A DNA stretch of 64,000 nucleotides, from contig NC_089251.1 of assembly GCF_963930625.1 (NCBI RefSeq), forward strand, positions 151,126,591 through 151,190,590. Reading direction: 5' to 3'. Within the stretch, counting starts at the first letter, position 1; each line of letters opens with the position of its first letter. Below the pieces are notes generated by a model. That model was not told the origin of the DNA. It saw only the letters and a program-made list of their open reading frames with translations, and did not search any database. The DNA comes from Muntiacus reevesi (Eukaryota > Chordata > Mammalia > Artiodactyla > Cervidae). Positions 10,406 through 21,553 of the stretch are shown piece after piece. A program made the position numbers and the translations under genes.

Positions 10406-11740
10406 TCAGTTCAGTTCAGTCATTCAGTCGTGTCCAACTCTTTGCAACCCCATGGACTGCAGCATGCCGGGTCTCCTTGTTCATCACCAACTTCCAGAGT
10501 TTATTCAAGCTCATGTCCATTGATTCGGTGATGCTATCCAACCATTTGATTCTCTGTCATCCCCTTCTCCTGCCCTCAATCTTTCCCAGCATCAGGGTCT
10601 TTTCAGATGAGTCAGATCTTTGCATCAGGTGGCAAAAGTATTGGAGTTTCATCTTCAGTCCTTCCAATGAATATTCAGGACTGACTTCCTTTAGGATGGA
10701 CTGGTTGGATCTTGCTGTCCAAGGGACTCTCAAGAGTCTTCTCCAGCACCACAGTTCAAAAGCATCAATTTGTCGGTGCTCAGCTTTCTTTATAGTCCAA
10801 CTCACACATCCATACATGACTACTGGAAAAACCATAGCTTTGACTAGACAGACCTTTGCTGACAAAGTAATGAATGTCTCTGCTTTTTAATATGCTGTCT
10901 AGTGTGGTCATAGCTTTTATTCCAAGGAGCAAGGAGCTTTTAATTTCATGGCTACAATCACCATCTGCAGTGATTTTGGAGCTCCAAAAATAAAGTCTGC
11001 CACTGTTTCCATTGTTTCCCCATCTATTTGCCATGAAGTGATGGGACCACATGCCATGATCTTAGTTTTCTGAATGTTGAGTTTTTCACTTTTTCATTCT
11101 CCTTTTCACTTTCATCAAGAGGCTCTTTAGTTCTTCTTTGCTTTCTGCCATAAGGGTGGTGTCATCTGCATATTTGAGGTTACTGATATTTCTGCTGGCG
11201 ATCTTGATTCCAACTCGTACTTCCTCCAGCCCAGCATTTCTCATGATGTACTCTGTATATAAGTTAAATAAGCAGGGTGACAATATACAGCCTTGATGGA
11301 CTCCTTTCCTGATTTGGAACCAGTCTGTTGTTCCATGTCCAGTTGTAACTGTTGCTTCCTGACCTGCATACAGATGTCCCAGGAGGCAGGTCAGGTGGTC
11401 TGGTATGCCCATCTCTTTCAGAATTTTCCATAGTTCGTTGTGATCCACACAGTCAAAGGCTTTGGCATAGCCAATAAAGCAGAAATAGATGTTTTTCTGG
11501 AAGTCTCTTGCTTTTTTGATGATCCAGCGGATGTTGGCAATTTGATCTCTGGTTCCTCTGCCTTTTCTAAAACCAGCTTGAACATCTGGAAGTTCACGGT
11601 TCACATATTGTTGAAGCCTGGCTTGAAGAATTTTGAGCATTACTTTACTAGTGTGAGATGAGTGCAATCGTGCAGTAGTTTGAGCCTTCTTTGGCATTGC
11701 CTTTCTTTGGGATTGGAGTGAGAACTGACCTTTACCAACT
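10406..11740 (-). mobile_element. BovB (RTE) LINE, 5'-truncated, antisense
   Basis: The 3' end starts with TTCAGTTCAGTTCAGTCA-type repeats at the left and the RT-coding part is at the right. On the minus strand 11086-11697 encodes a 203-residue RT piece with the motifs DVQAGFRKGRGTRDQIANIR, KGVHQGCILSPCLFNLY and catalytic YADD. The 3' part of the frame (10557-10865, 10780-11052) is split between frames, so the copy is dead. The endonuclease region is missing. BovB is known for spread between reptiles and ruminants by horizontal transfer. Confidence 0.93.
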
Positions 11741-12840
11741 ACAGTAACCCTATAGTTATTCTTCCCTTAATACCTGAAGTCTTCAGATCTCTTTATAGCC
11801 AGGTTGTATTGTAACCTAGAAGCAAGCGCTCAGCTTCCCTGCCAGGAAACCAGTGTGATAGCCAACAAAGGGTCACGTGGGTTGAGCCACCACACTGAAA
11901 CTGCTTCATGCTGGCCGGGGGCCAGACCTTTCCTGTGCTTGCTCCACAAGGGTTCCACTGAAACCAGACTCACAGATAACATGGTGTCCTCTCTCCAGTC
12001 TCCTCAGTTCACATTGCTGTAACATATTTTGCTCAGAGGGAATCAGCTTATCACAGGAGTGTGACATGCCCTGACTTGCAATGTTTTCTTTTATTTCAGT
12101 GACAGCCTTTTCAGTTTTCTGGCTCAAACCAGCTAAGCACTCAGTTGAAGAGTGTGCTTCCATCTTTCGACAGTTATTGGGTTGGTTAGTTACCAACACC
12201 AACCTACTTTTTGAAAAGAATTTCTAAAATGCGTCGCTTTTTACTTTGAAACATTATGGCATCTCAGATATTTAAAATGAGACAAATTATAAAGAAGCAT
12301 TTTCTCAAGATGTGTAATTATCTCTGGAACATATGTGAATGCAAATCAAAAATTTAAAGTATATTAAAATATTACATTATTTTGAAATCAATTATTATTA
12401 CTTTATAAGAATTTTGTACCAAAAAAAGAGTTGAGCTTTATTCTCTGGCCACTTGTATTTTAAATGAAAAATTCCTATTTCAAGATACTTAACACATATT
12501 AAAATTATGTGCCACATTTGGCAATGCTCAAGCAATATATTTTGGGTACTGAAGTCTATTTAAAATAATTGATTATAAAAAGATCTTAAGGAAAATATTG
12601 TTGTTGGAATAAACTTCCCAAGATGACTAATTACAGAGGTATATCATTCATCTTGATGGAGGAGGTTCTTTGACTTATACTTAGTATATTTTTCTTTTGA
12701 ATTTGTTATATGCCTAGATACTGTGATAGATACTGGCAGTACAAAAAATCCCAAGACATACTGTCTGCTTTTAATTGCACACAATCTAGAATTCTAGAGT
12801 TCATATTTTTTACCAACTGTTAATATATGCAAAAATCTTT
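11741..12840. other. Intron 4 stretch with no recognised element
   Basis: The 11,820-12,200 part is less A/T-rich and carries a 98-codon minus-strand reading (11906-12202) with no motif I recognise. The rest to 12,840 is A/T-rich and unremarkable. Confidence 0.5.
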
Positions 12841-12849
12841 CAGACCACT

Positions 12850-13045
12850 TTTTTAAAGTTGAAGTATGCTTGATTTACAATGTTGTGTCAGTTTCAGGGG
12901 TTAAGCAAAGGGATTAAGTTATATATATATGTGTGTGTGTGTGTGTGTATGTGTGATTTTTCAGATTCTTTTCCATTATAGTTTATTATAAGATATTGAT
13001 TATAGTTCCCTGTGCTATACAGTAGGTACACTTCTTTAGTTATGC
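12850..13045. repeat. Artiodactyl-type interspersed repeat fragment with (TA)n(TG)n
   Basis: TACAATGTTGTGTCAGTTTC, an (AT)n(GT)n run at 12917-12955, then CAGATTCTTTTCCATTATAG and TAGTTCCCTGTGCTATACAG. This is a frequent cetartiodactyl repeat that I associate with L1 3' sequence. It ends about 100 bp before the exon 5 acceptor. Confidence 0.5.
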
Positions 13046-13143
13046 CTTGAAAAAATCTGAAAAGTTAAAGAACACTTATTTTTTTCCTTGAAGAAGAAGC
13101 CTAGAGCTTGACCGCTAACCTTGTTTTATCTCTTTGCTTTTAG

Positions 13144-13474
13144 TGAAGTCATGAAAATGAAAAAGAGGTATGAAGTGGGTTTGGAGAAACTGGATTCTGC
13201 TTCATCTCAAGTAGCCACAATGCAATACGAGTTAGAGGCTCTACATCCTCAGTTAAAAGTTGCTAGCAAAGAGGTTGATGAAATGATGTTGATCATTGAG
13301 AGGGAATCTGTAGAAGTTTCCAAAACTGAAAAAATCGTGAAAGCTGATGAAACAATAGCAAACGAACAAGCTATGGCTGCCAAAGCCATCAAAGATGAAT
13401 GTGATGCTGACCTGGCGGGGGCTTTGCCCATATTAGAGTCAGCACTGGCTGCCCTTGACACCCTCACTGCGCAG
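13144..13474 (+). CDS. DNAH7: DNAH7 exon 5 of window: stalk helix CC1
   Basis: Acceptor CTTTTAG after a good pyrimidine tract, donor CAG|GTGAGA. The first base finishes the split Ser codon; 110 codons follow to phase 0. The sequence is charged and heptad-like (EVMKMKKRYEVGLEKLDSA, then repeated ESVEVSKTEKIVKADE), as expected for antiparallel stalk helix 1. It ends with LPILESALAALDTLTAQ, the conserved run into the microtubule-binding domain. The stalk moves the nucleotide state of the AAA ring to the microtubule-binding tip. Confidence 0.95.
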
Positions 13475-14107
13475 GTGAGAGCCCAGCCGCGGGCTTGCTG
13501 GGAGACCTGTTAGCATAAATAAGGAAGTGCTTGCCATCCTCTGCTGCAGTTTGCTCTGTCTTTCCAAAGTCTCCACATTGAACGCGATTGAAATCATTTT
13601 CAAATTGGCCGAAAGATTCCCTAACTGACCTGGGAAAAACAAATGGACATGCAAGACTAAGACAGTTTTGAAAAGAAAGTTTTCAAATGTTCTAAACAAC
13701 CTACAGCAATCATTATTTCAGGAACTCTGCAGAGCAACTTTAATTGATAGGGGCATGAATATACACTTTTATTCTATGTACACTTTTTCATATTTAGAAA
13801 CTTGTAGCTGGGTATCCCTTACAGTATATATGGGAAGGTGTTGTGTCAGTGTTTGTCAGTGGGTTTTTTGTGTGTGTGATACATATGACACGTTATTTAT
13901 GATTTTTAATATATAATAACTGTTAGTATAAAATTTATAATTGTTATAAAATAAAACAAAATATTTTATTGTATAATAACATAGCTTTGACAGTATTAAA
14001 AATTAAAACATGAAGGGGAACATTTCAGTTAAGAGAGATTAAGATGAATTTTGAAAAATAGTGTTGACGATCTCAACTAAACTTTTGGGTGAATTAGCAG
14101 AGGATGG

Positions 14108-14295
14108 AACTTCCCTTGTGGCTCAGCTGGTAAAGAATCCGCCTGCAATGCAGGAGACCTGGGTTCAATCCCTGGGTTGGGAAGATTCCTTGGAGAAGGA
14201 AAGCCTACCCACTCCAGTATTCTGGCCTGGAGAGTTCCATGGACTGTATAGTCCGTGGGGTGGCAAAGAGTTGGACATGGCTGAATGACTTTCAC
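14108..14295 (+). mobile_element. Bov-tA SINE
   Basis: ACTTCCCTTGTGGCTCAGCT head with a B-box-like GGGTTCAATCCC, then GGAGAAGGAAAGCCTACCC and GAGTTGGACATGGCTGAATGAC. Nearly full length, in intron 5. Confidence 0.88.
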
Positions 14296-14884
14296 AGCAC
14301 ACACAGGAGAGGATGTGTTAGATCCATTCTTCACACTGTCCTCAAAAATAGGTTTCAGATCAAAGTTTAAATATAAATAGTTATATTACATTATGAAATA
14401 GTATAAAATGTAGGTCAGATGTTAATAATTGTGGAATATAAACTAGGACTGAAGATTTCTTTGGTATAAGAAATCAGAGACGAAAACACTAAGCAATATT
14501 GTTTGTAATATATTTGCTATGGATACTCTCTTGTATTTTTCATAAATAAGAGAATTTTTATACCTTAAAATGTAATGGTACATTTTTGTACCTAAAAAGG
14601 TAATGAATTTTAGTACCTAAAAATCAACACATTTATTTCATATAAACACCATGGATAGAAGTTTAGAAACACTAAGGAAAAAAATCTTTCAATTGCATGG
14701 GAAACAAAATATTAATATACTTCTGTGTGTAAAGCTCTTGCAAACCACTAAGAGAAAAAATGGCTCTAACATAATATAGTAAATGATATGAAGAAGTACT
14801 AATTCAAAAAGAGGAAACACAAATAGTTAATAAGGATATGAAAATATATCATACCTCACGTGTATTTAAAGTCTGTGTATTTAA

Positions 14885-15215
14885 AAGTCTATACAGTTCA
14901 TGGAATTCTCCAGGCCAGAATGCTGGAGTGGGTAGCCATTCCCTTCTCCAGGGGATCTTCCCAACCCAGGGATTGAACGCAGGTCTCCCACATTGCAGGG
15001 GGATTCTTTTTTTTTTTTTTGCAGGCGGATTCTTTTTTTTTTGTTTGTTTTTGCAGGTGGATTATTTACCAGTTGAACTATTAGGGAAGCCCAAGGAATA
15101 TTGGAGTAGGTAGCCTGTCCCTTCTCCATCAGATCTTCCCAACCCAGGAATTGAACCAGGGTCTCCTGAATTGCAGGCAGATTCTTTATCAGCTGAGCTA
15201 CCAGGGAAGCCCCAA
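14885..15215 (-). mobile_element. Composite Bov-tA SINE (two tRNA-like heads) with T-tract expansions, antisense
   Basis: Same layout as 4276-4590: Bov-A part, tRNA-like head ending GGGAAGCCC at about 15090, linker with GTAGCCTGTCCC, then a second head ending CCAGGGAAGCCCC at about 15214. Inside the first head the CAGG-GGATTCTTT segment is present three times with T-runs at 15007-15021 and 15031-15040, an internal expansion. Confidence 0.8.
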
Positions 15216-16015
15216 AAGAAATACAAATCAAAATAAAATCTCTTTTGCCTGATAGAATGCTTACCCATGTTGTTAAGGGTATATGTAATAAAACAGGCAT
15301 CCTTATATATTTTCTGCAGGGCAGTTTGTCAATATTTGTCAAAAACTTAAAAAAAAAGACATTAAGACTTTAATTGTAATAGTAAAGAAGAAAAAGGCAT
15401 GGAATGTTAGAATTATGGTTCATATCTATATATCAGAAAGCTATGCAGCATTAAAAATAATGTAAATGTTTACTAGCACGAGAGTATGTTTATTATATAT
15501 TATTAAAATAGAACAGTTTAAAACAGCATGTACATTAGATATACTATGATTCCACTGGTTAAAATAGGGCAAATACACTGGTTTATAGCATACACACATG
15601 AAAAAAATGTAGAGAAATGTAAAGTAAGATGTTTACAGGAGTTAACTATATATGATTGGTTTTACAGGAGACATATGTATAGTTTCTCTGTATTTTTCTG
15701 TTTGTATCTATAACTTTTATAGTTTTTAAGAAGGAGCAAAACTCTTACTTTGGGACAGTCAAAAGAAAGCTCTTTCATGTGTTCTTGAAGTGGATTTCAT
15801 GTCATAACTGATCTCAGGGTATTTTCGCATTACTCTTTTTTATTTTTAACTTTGAGATAAGCTTCTCAACACTTCATGATATAATTCTATCACTGTCACC
15901 AGCTTTTGACACTATCACTGTCAGTGACTAGCGAGTTTCTACCTTATGGCTTAGTTTGAAAATAGGACCAAACCCAAGTCATATGTAAACAATTCTTGCA
16001 TGTTGTTATTTCAAG

Positions 16016-16362
16016 GACATTACAGTGGTAAAATCCATGAAGAGTCCTCCCGCTGGTGTCAAGCTTGTTATGGAAGCTATATGCATCTTGAAAGGCATCA
16101 AAGCTGACAAAATCCCTGACCCAACAGGTACAGGGAAAAAGATTGAGGATTTCTGGGGCCCTGCCAAAAGACTCCTTGGTGACATTCGATTTCTGCAGTC
16201 ACTTCATGAATATGACAAGGACAATATTCCTCCAGCTTACATGAACATCATAAGAAAAAATTATATTCCAAATCCAGATTTTGTTCCAGAAAAGATAAGA
16301 AATGCTTCCACAGCAGCTGAAGGCCTGTGCAAATGGGTCATAGCAATGGATTCATATGATAA
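16016..16362 (+). CDS. DNAH7: DNAH7 exon 6 of window: microtubule-binding domain
   Basis: Acceptor TTTCAAG, strong donor AA|GTAAGT. Phase 0 entry, two bases left over. The exon begins DITVVKSMKSPPAGVKLVME, whose double proline marks the CC1-to-MTBD border in dyneins. The helical tip follows: DFWGPAKRLLGD, then LQSLHEYDKDNIPPAYMNII, then NYIPNPDFVPEKIRNASTAA and LCKWVIAMDSYDK. These are the conserved MTBD helices through the return to CC2. The domain contacts the alpha/beta-tubulin groove of the B tubule. Nearly the whole MTBD is carried by this exon, flanked by single exons for CC1 and CC2. Confidence 0.96.
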
Positions 16363-16559
16363 GTAAGTAGTGACAAAAAAGAAAACAAACTTTTTTTTTC
16401 AGGTTGGTTCTTCAGGTAATATAAAACCTATGTGCTACATGGTGAGAGGCTCCTCAGAAAGTCAGGTCTAATGCCTGCTCTGGCATGCTTCCTGGAGGCA
16501 GGACTGTACCAACCACATAGCATAGTGCATGATATTTAAGCTTCTTGGACTCAGGAGCA

Positions 16560-16718
16560 TTTTGTTGTTGTTCTTCAGTGGTAAGTCGTGTCCCACTCTT
16601 TGCGACTCCATGGACTGAGGCGCACCAGGCTTCCCTGTCTTTCATTATCTCCCAGGGTTTGCTCAAACTTGTGTCCATTGATTTGGTGGTGATGACATCT
16701 GACCATCTCAACCTTTTA
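16560..16718 (-). mobile_element. BovB 3'-end fragment, antisense
   Basis: GTCGTGTCCCACTCTTTGCG, GGCGCACCAGGCTTCCCTGTC and CTCAAACTTGTGTCCATTGA match the 3' terminus shared by BovB. It is severely 5'-truncated (about 160 bp). Confidence 0.8.
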
Positions 16719-17327
16719 CACGCTAAAAAATTATTATAGACCCCAACCTTTTTATCAATATATTAGAAATTAAAACTGAGAATTAAAAAAAAAAATTTAC
16801 TGATTCATTTCTAAAAAGCAACAAACTTTACATAAATACTTTTTTAAAGTCCACATTTTCAAAAAATTTTGGAAGAAAAGTGGTGGCATTTTATACTTTT
16901 GCAAATCTCTTTACTATGTTCTCTAAGAGAAGACAGCTGGATTCTCAGATCTGCTTCTTCATTCAATCTATGAAGAAAATACAGCCTCACACAGATGTTT
17001 AGTTGACAGGGAGGGCCTCATTGGAGTACCTGAGGGGGAGGGGACATGTCTTGGACCACATTTTGAAAACAACGCTTAACGTATAGTCTTTGATGAAATA
17101 AACAGTCTTTATAGATGATTATATGAGGAACATTTATATCATATACAAAACAGTAAAAATTGTTGGTTATTCCTTTGAAAAGCAACTGTTACAGGCTATC
17201 TTTAAATCTCACATACAATTCTATTTGTATATGAATGTGTATGTCTATATTACATGCTATATATGTTTTGGACAATGATGTATTCTGTTAATGATAAATT
17301 TTAATTTAGTGTTTTATCATTTATTTG

Positions 17328-17545
17328 GGTTTCCCCGATGGCTCAGCTGTAGAGAATCTGCCTGCAATGCAGGAGATGCAGGAGACACAGGTTAGATCCT
17401 TGGGTTGGGAAGATCCCATGGAAGAGGAAATGGCAGTTCACTCCAGTATTCTTGCCTGAACAATCCCATGGACAGAGGAACCTGGTGGGCTACAGTCCAA
17501 AGGGTCGCAACGAATCAGACACGGTTGAGCAACTGAGCCACATGC
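17328..17545 (+). mobile_element. Bov-tA SINE
   Basis: GGGTTTCCCCGATGGCTCAG head, TGCAATGCAGGAGATGCAGG with a small local duplication (GCAGGAGA twice), then the Bov-A part ending ACACGGTTGAGCAACTGAGC. Confidence 0.85.
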
Positions 17546-18068
17546 GCACATACATTTATTTAGAATGGTGACACCACTGATTCCATTTTCTAGAAGAGAA
17601 TCTAGATCTCTAGTTTTCCCTACATAGTCCCTTTTATTACTGACATACATATTTATAAGATACCTGGTTTTAGTTAAGGGTATATTCTGAAATTTGAAAA
17701 AAAGTAAAATATAAAGATAGGAGCATTGTTGTTATAGGTATATAATAAGCCTGGAAGAGAAAAAACAAAAGAGCTGGGGAACTGAAGAAGTGGGTGGATA
17801 CAATATCATTTTAACTATTTTGAGATAAAAATAAAATAGTAAGATTAATCCACAAAATAATAAAAATTAAAATGAAAGAATAAGATGACATAAATAAAAT
17901 ACCCTTCCTTTCTTCGTTGTTATTAAGCCTTAATGAGTTAGGCTAGTTTCCATAAACACTGTAATATTTTACATGTATGTGCTTATTCTCCTTTTCCAAA
18001 ATCACCAAAATTGACACTGGCAACAATTTAATATTTATCTATGGTTTAAAAAAAAGTCACTTATTTAG

Positions 18069-18242
18069 GGGCTTTCCTGGTGGCTCGAACAGTAAAGAAT
18101 CTGCCTGCAATGCAGGAGACCTGGGTTCGATCTCTGTGTCGGGAAGATACCCTGCCTGGAGAATTCCATGGGACAGAAGAGCCTGGCGGGCTACAGTCCA
18201 TGGGGTCGCGAAGAGTCAGACGTGGCTGAGCGACTAACACAT
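18069..18242 (+). mobile_element. Bov-tA SINE with internal deletion
   Basis: GGGGCTTTCCTGGTGGCTCG head, intact tRNA-like GACCTGGGTTCGATC, then GGAAGATACCCTGCCTGGAG: the usual GGAGAAGGAAATGGCAACC segment is missing. It ends GACGTGGCTGAGCGACTAAC. Confidence 0.85.
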
Positions 18243-18738
18243 ATATGCAATCACTTATTTGAAAATATTATATATATTTGATATCTATTTTGAGAATCAT
18301 ATTTTATTGCTGGCATTAACTTTGTTAAATATAAGATATAGAAATCGGTATAGGTTTTATGTGAAGATGTGTTTTGGGTTATAATAAGGATTTTAGAAAA
18401 GTAATTCATGTATCTACTATTGTGTGAAAATTATATAAATCCTAACTGTGTTGAATTGGTTCACGGTGCTTTTCAGGTCTACGTATCCTTCTACCTTTCT
18501 GTATGTTCTGCTCATTTGGGGAGTTTGATACTGAAACTCCACCTAAAAATCTTAATTTATCTAAAATAATTGTAATATATAGTAGAACTATACATAATCT
18601 TGTTCTGTATTTTCCAAGTCTCCTGTAAATGTGTTGTCACTCTTTCATAATTTAAAAAAATTAAAAAGTAAATTCAGTGATGGAAAGTACACTAGAATAT
18701 TAAACATGTATTTAATTTTCCAATTTTACTTTTGGCAG

Positions 18739-18919
18739 AGTGGCAAAAATCGTAGCTCCCAAAAAGATAAAACTGGCTGCAGCTGAAGGGGAGCTTAAAA
18801 TTGCTATGGATGGTCTCAAAAAGAAGCAGGCAGCACTTCGGGAAGTTCAGGACAAGCTGACCAGGCTTCAGGACACACTCGAACTAAATAAACAAAAGAA
18901 AGCTGACTTAGAAAACCAG
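18739..18919 (+). CDS. DNAH7: DNAH7 exon 7 of window: stalk helix CC2
   Basis: Acceptor TTGGCAG, donor CAG|GTATAG. One base completes the split Lys codon, then VAKIVAPKKIKLAAAEGEL; the Pro in VAPKK is the conserved proline at the MTBD-CC2 border. The rest is a heptad-rich, Lys/Glu-rich helix (KKKQAALREVQDKLTRLQD, then LNKQKKADLENQ). It pairs with CC1 of exon 5 to form the stalk. It ends in phase 0. No stops or indels are seen. Confidence 0.95.
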
Positions 18920-19290
18920 GTATAGTATTATACAGACAGACATAGGCAAATCTTCAGTTACTCTAAATAGGAATAACGTTCATGCTGGTACAAAAACAGC
19001 AATGCTGTTTTCTTCCTGGTCGGGAGTTGACAGACAGTGGACCACAGTATAAACCCACCTTTGTGTGGCCCACAAGCTAATGATGACTTTGACATTTTAA
19101 AATGATTACATATTAAATGATTATACAAGTTTCTATATAATATTCTGAGTTTTGCCTCTTGGTCTACGAAGCCTATAATATTTATCTTCTGGCTCTTTAT
19201 CCCACAAAAAGAAAAAAAATTGCCAACCATCTCTACTATAGATTGCTAGAATATTGAGCTAAATTTTTTAAATCATTCTTCATTATGAGT

Positions 19291-19489
19291 CTTCCCTGGT
19301 GGCTCAGAGGTTAAAGCGTCTGCCCGCAATGCGGGGGACCCGGGTTTGATCCCTGGGTCGGGGAGATCCCCTGGAGAAGGAAATGGCAACGCACTCCAGT
19401 ACTCTTGCCTGGAGAATCCCGTGGACAGTGGGGCCTGGTAGTCTACACGGGTTCGCAAGAGTCGGACACGACTGAGCGACTTCACTTCA
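19291..19489 (+). mobile_element. Bov-tA SINE with 13-bp target-site duplication
   Basis: Full-length element close to the family consensus (CTTCCCTGGTGGCTCAGAGG head, GACACGACTGAGCGACTTC tail). A perfect 13-bp duplication CTTCATTATGAGT flanks it at 19278-19290 and 19490-19502, indicating a fairly recent retroposition. Confidence 0.92.
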
Positions 19490-19704
19490 CTTCATTATGA
19501 GTGAGAAAATGGAAAACCAAATTGTTAAGTAACAGTTACATAAAAATTAATGGCAGAGCTGAGATTAGAACTCAATACCCAGAACCATACTGTGTCCACT
19601 GGAAATGTTTTTAAGACTAAAATCATTACTCCAACTTAGTGATACCTTTTGTAAAAAGTAATTGCTAAGATCTGATTATGTTCCCCAGAAAAGTCCAAGC
19701 ATTT

Positions 19705-19950
19705 TGATATACTGTCAGTATTTACTGAGTGCTTGTCATGTGCAAGGCACTGTTCTGAGAGCAGTATATGTCACTGATTCTCACAAAAGCTTTCTGAGGG
19801 AGGTAATCTTTTTAGATTATTTTCTAGAAACTAAAGCACAAAAAAGTTAAGCAACTTGCTCATGGTCAACCCAGTTTCTAAGTTTAGATCCAAGTGCAGG
19901 CAATCTGACTCTAATACACTTCTCTTTCCCATCCTACTGGGCTGCTTCTT
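19705..19950 (-). repeat. MIR, reverse orientation
   Basis: GTGCTTGTCATGTGCAAGGCACTG-type start, then GCAACTTGCTCATGGTCAAC and GGCAATCTGACTCTAATAC. These follow the reverse complement of MIR in order. A further MIR-like scrap (GGCAGAGCTGAGATTAGAAC) lies just upstream near 19552. Confidence 0.6.
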
Positions 19951-21367
19951 TCCGTACAGTATGTGCACAAATTCTATATTTGTACAATCTGTGATATTGT
20001 GCTAATCTTAAAAATGTGTCCTATTATTTGGCATGGTCTTCAAGTGATCAATTTTAGTTTGAATAATATAACTAATAGATAGATATGTGGTTGCTCACTG
20101 TAAACATTTTTCAACTATGCTCTATGTTTGAAATTATTTTTCATAATAAAATGTTAGAAAATTATGATATCGTAAAATGAATATGTGTACTAAAAGCTTG
20201 CTATGGAAGAGAAATTTTGGTTAAAATGTTTTTACTTAGTAGTTTCTGATGGCAGCTCTATTATGGTCCAAGACCTGATTTAACATTTTAGTAAAGAGAA
20301 AAATGTGTGAAGAAAGAAACCAGGATGCAAAAGGGAATAAAAAGAGGGAAAATTAACAGGAAAGGTTTTTAAAGAAGTATCAAAAATCTTACTAATTACA
20401 TACCTTCTGCTCTTTTAAACCCATCTTTATATAAACTTTTATGGTATTTTATATGTTTAACTCTAAAGGCATTTATTATTATTAATATAAATATTAATAG
20501 CATAGAAAAAAGTACAAGCCAAACTCTCATTCCAAAATAATCTAAATGTCTCTGTTATTATCAATTATTTACTTCTTTTCATGTAAATTATTTCATTTTG
20601 AACTTAAAGATAACCTTTACTTAATCTTGTCATTCTCTAAAAATAATATGTCACTTAAAATTAATCAAAATAATTCAGATATTCCACTGGAACATTGCTG
20701 TTTCATGGTTTAAAATGGCTTTTGCCCAAGTTTTCCACATTTGTAATTATCCTTCCTCTTTTTTGAAAATAACATTGCTTAATTATGTATAATCAAACTT
20801 GGTTGACAGTCTTATCCACAAAGTAGGCTCTCAGCTATTGACTGATGTCCTAATTTAAGGTTAATTGCAAGTGTCTGAGTAGGCTGACACAATTTAGCAG
20901 CTTGAAAACTGTGCTTTGTAAGTAAGCATAAATTATTAAAACTTTTAAACATTTAACCTTTAAAGTTATCATTAAATCAACCATAAGTTAAATGAGGGGG
21001 AAACGTTCATAGAATATTTAAAATAAAATGCACTTTGATTATTAAAATGGTGGGTAAAACTTTCACTGTCTCATACTGTAGCTTATTTCCTTAAATAGAG
21101 CAGTTGTTTGTGTTATGTGATAAATACCTGTTACGAGTTTCACAAATTAGATTAAAATACTCTCTTTACTATGAAAAATTCTAAAAGATCATGGACTCTC
21201 CAGTCTTCATAGTGAACTTCTGCACATTTTTCTTCCACAGAGTGTTAAAAAAAGAAAATTCCAGGTGTAACTGTAATTTAAAAATTTATCCCTGAGGTTA
21301 AAATCTGGCAGAATTTTTAACTTACTCTCCTTGTAGGTGTTGATAAAGGTTTACTTCTATTTTTGAG
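19951..21367. other. A/T-rich intron 7 sequence, no element recognised
   Basis: Strongly A/T-rich with no open reading frame of note and no repeat I can assign. It ends at the exon 8 acceptor. Confidence 0.55.
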
Positions 21368-21553
21368 GTTGACCTGTGCAGCAAAAAGCTAGAACGAGCT
21401 GAACAATTGATCGGAGGCCTTGGGGGTGAGAAAACGCGATGGAGCCAGACAGCTCTGGAGCTGGGGCAGCTGTACATCAACCTGACGGGGGACATCCTCG
21501 TTTCCTCAGGGATCGTGGCTTACCTTGGAGCCTTCACATCTAACTATCGACAG
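21368..21553 (+). CDS. DNAH7: DNAH7 exon 8 of window: end of stalk and start of AAA5
   Basis: Acceptor TTTTTGAG, donor CAG|GTAGGG; 62 codons, phase 0 at both ends. It begins VDLCSKKLERAEQLI, the last turns of CC2, then GGLGGEKTRW, a motif conserved across dyneins at the return to the ring. ELGQLYINLTGDIL and IVAYLGAFTSNYRQ open AAA5. The chosen acceptor is the one that preserves frame with exon 7. A stronger-looking TTGTAG lies 31 bp upstream but would add an in-frame stop. Confidence 0.95.

Noticed and set aside
11906..12202. 98-codon minus-strand frame
   Set aside because: No recognised domain, no splice context and no sign of a processed pseudogene such as a poly(A) tail; treated as chance.
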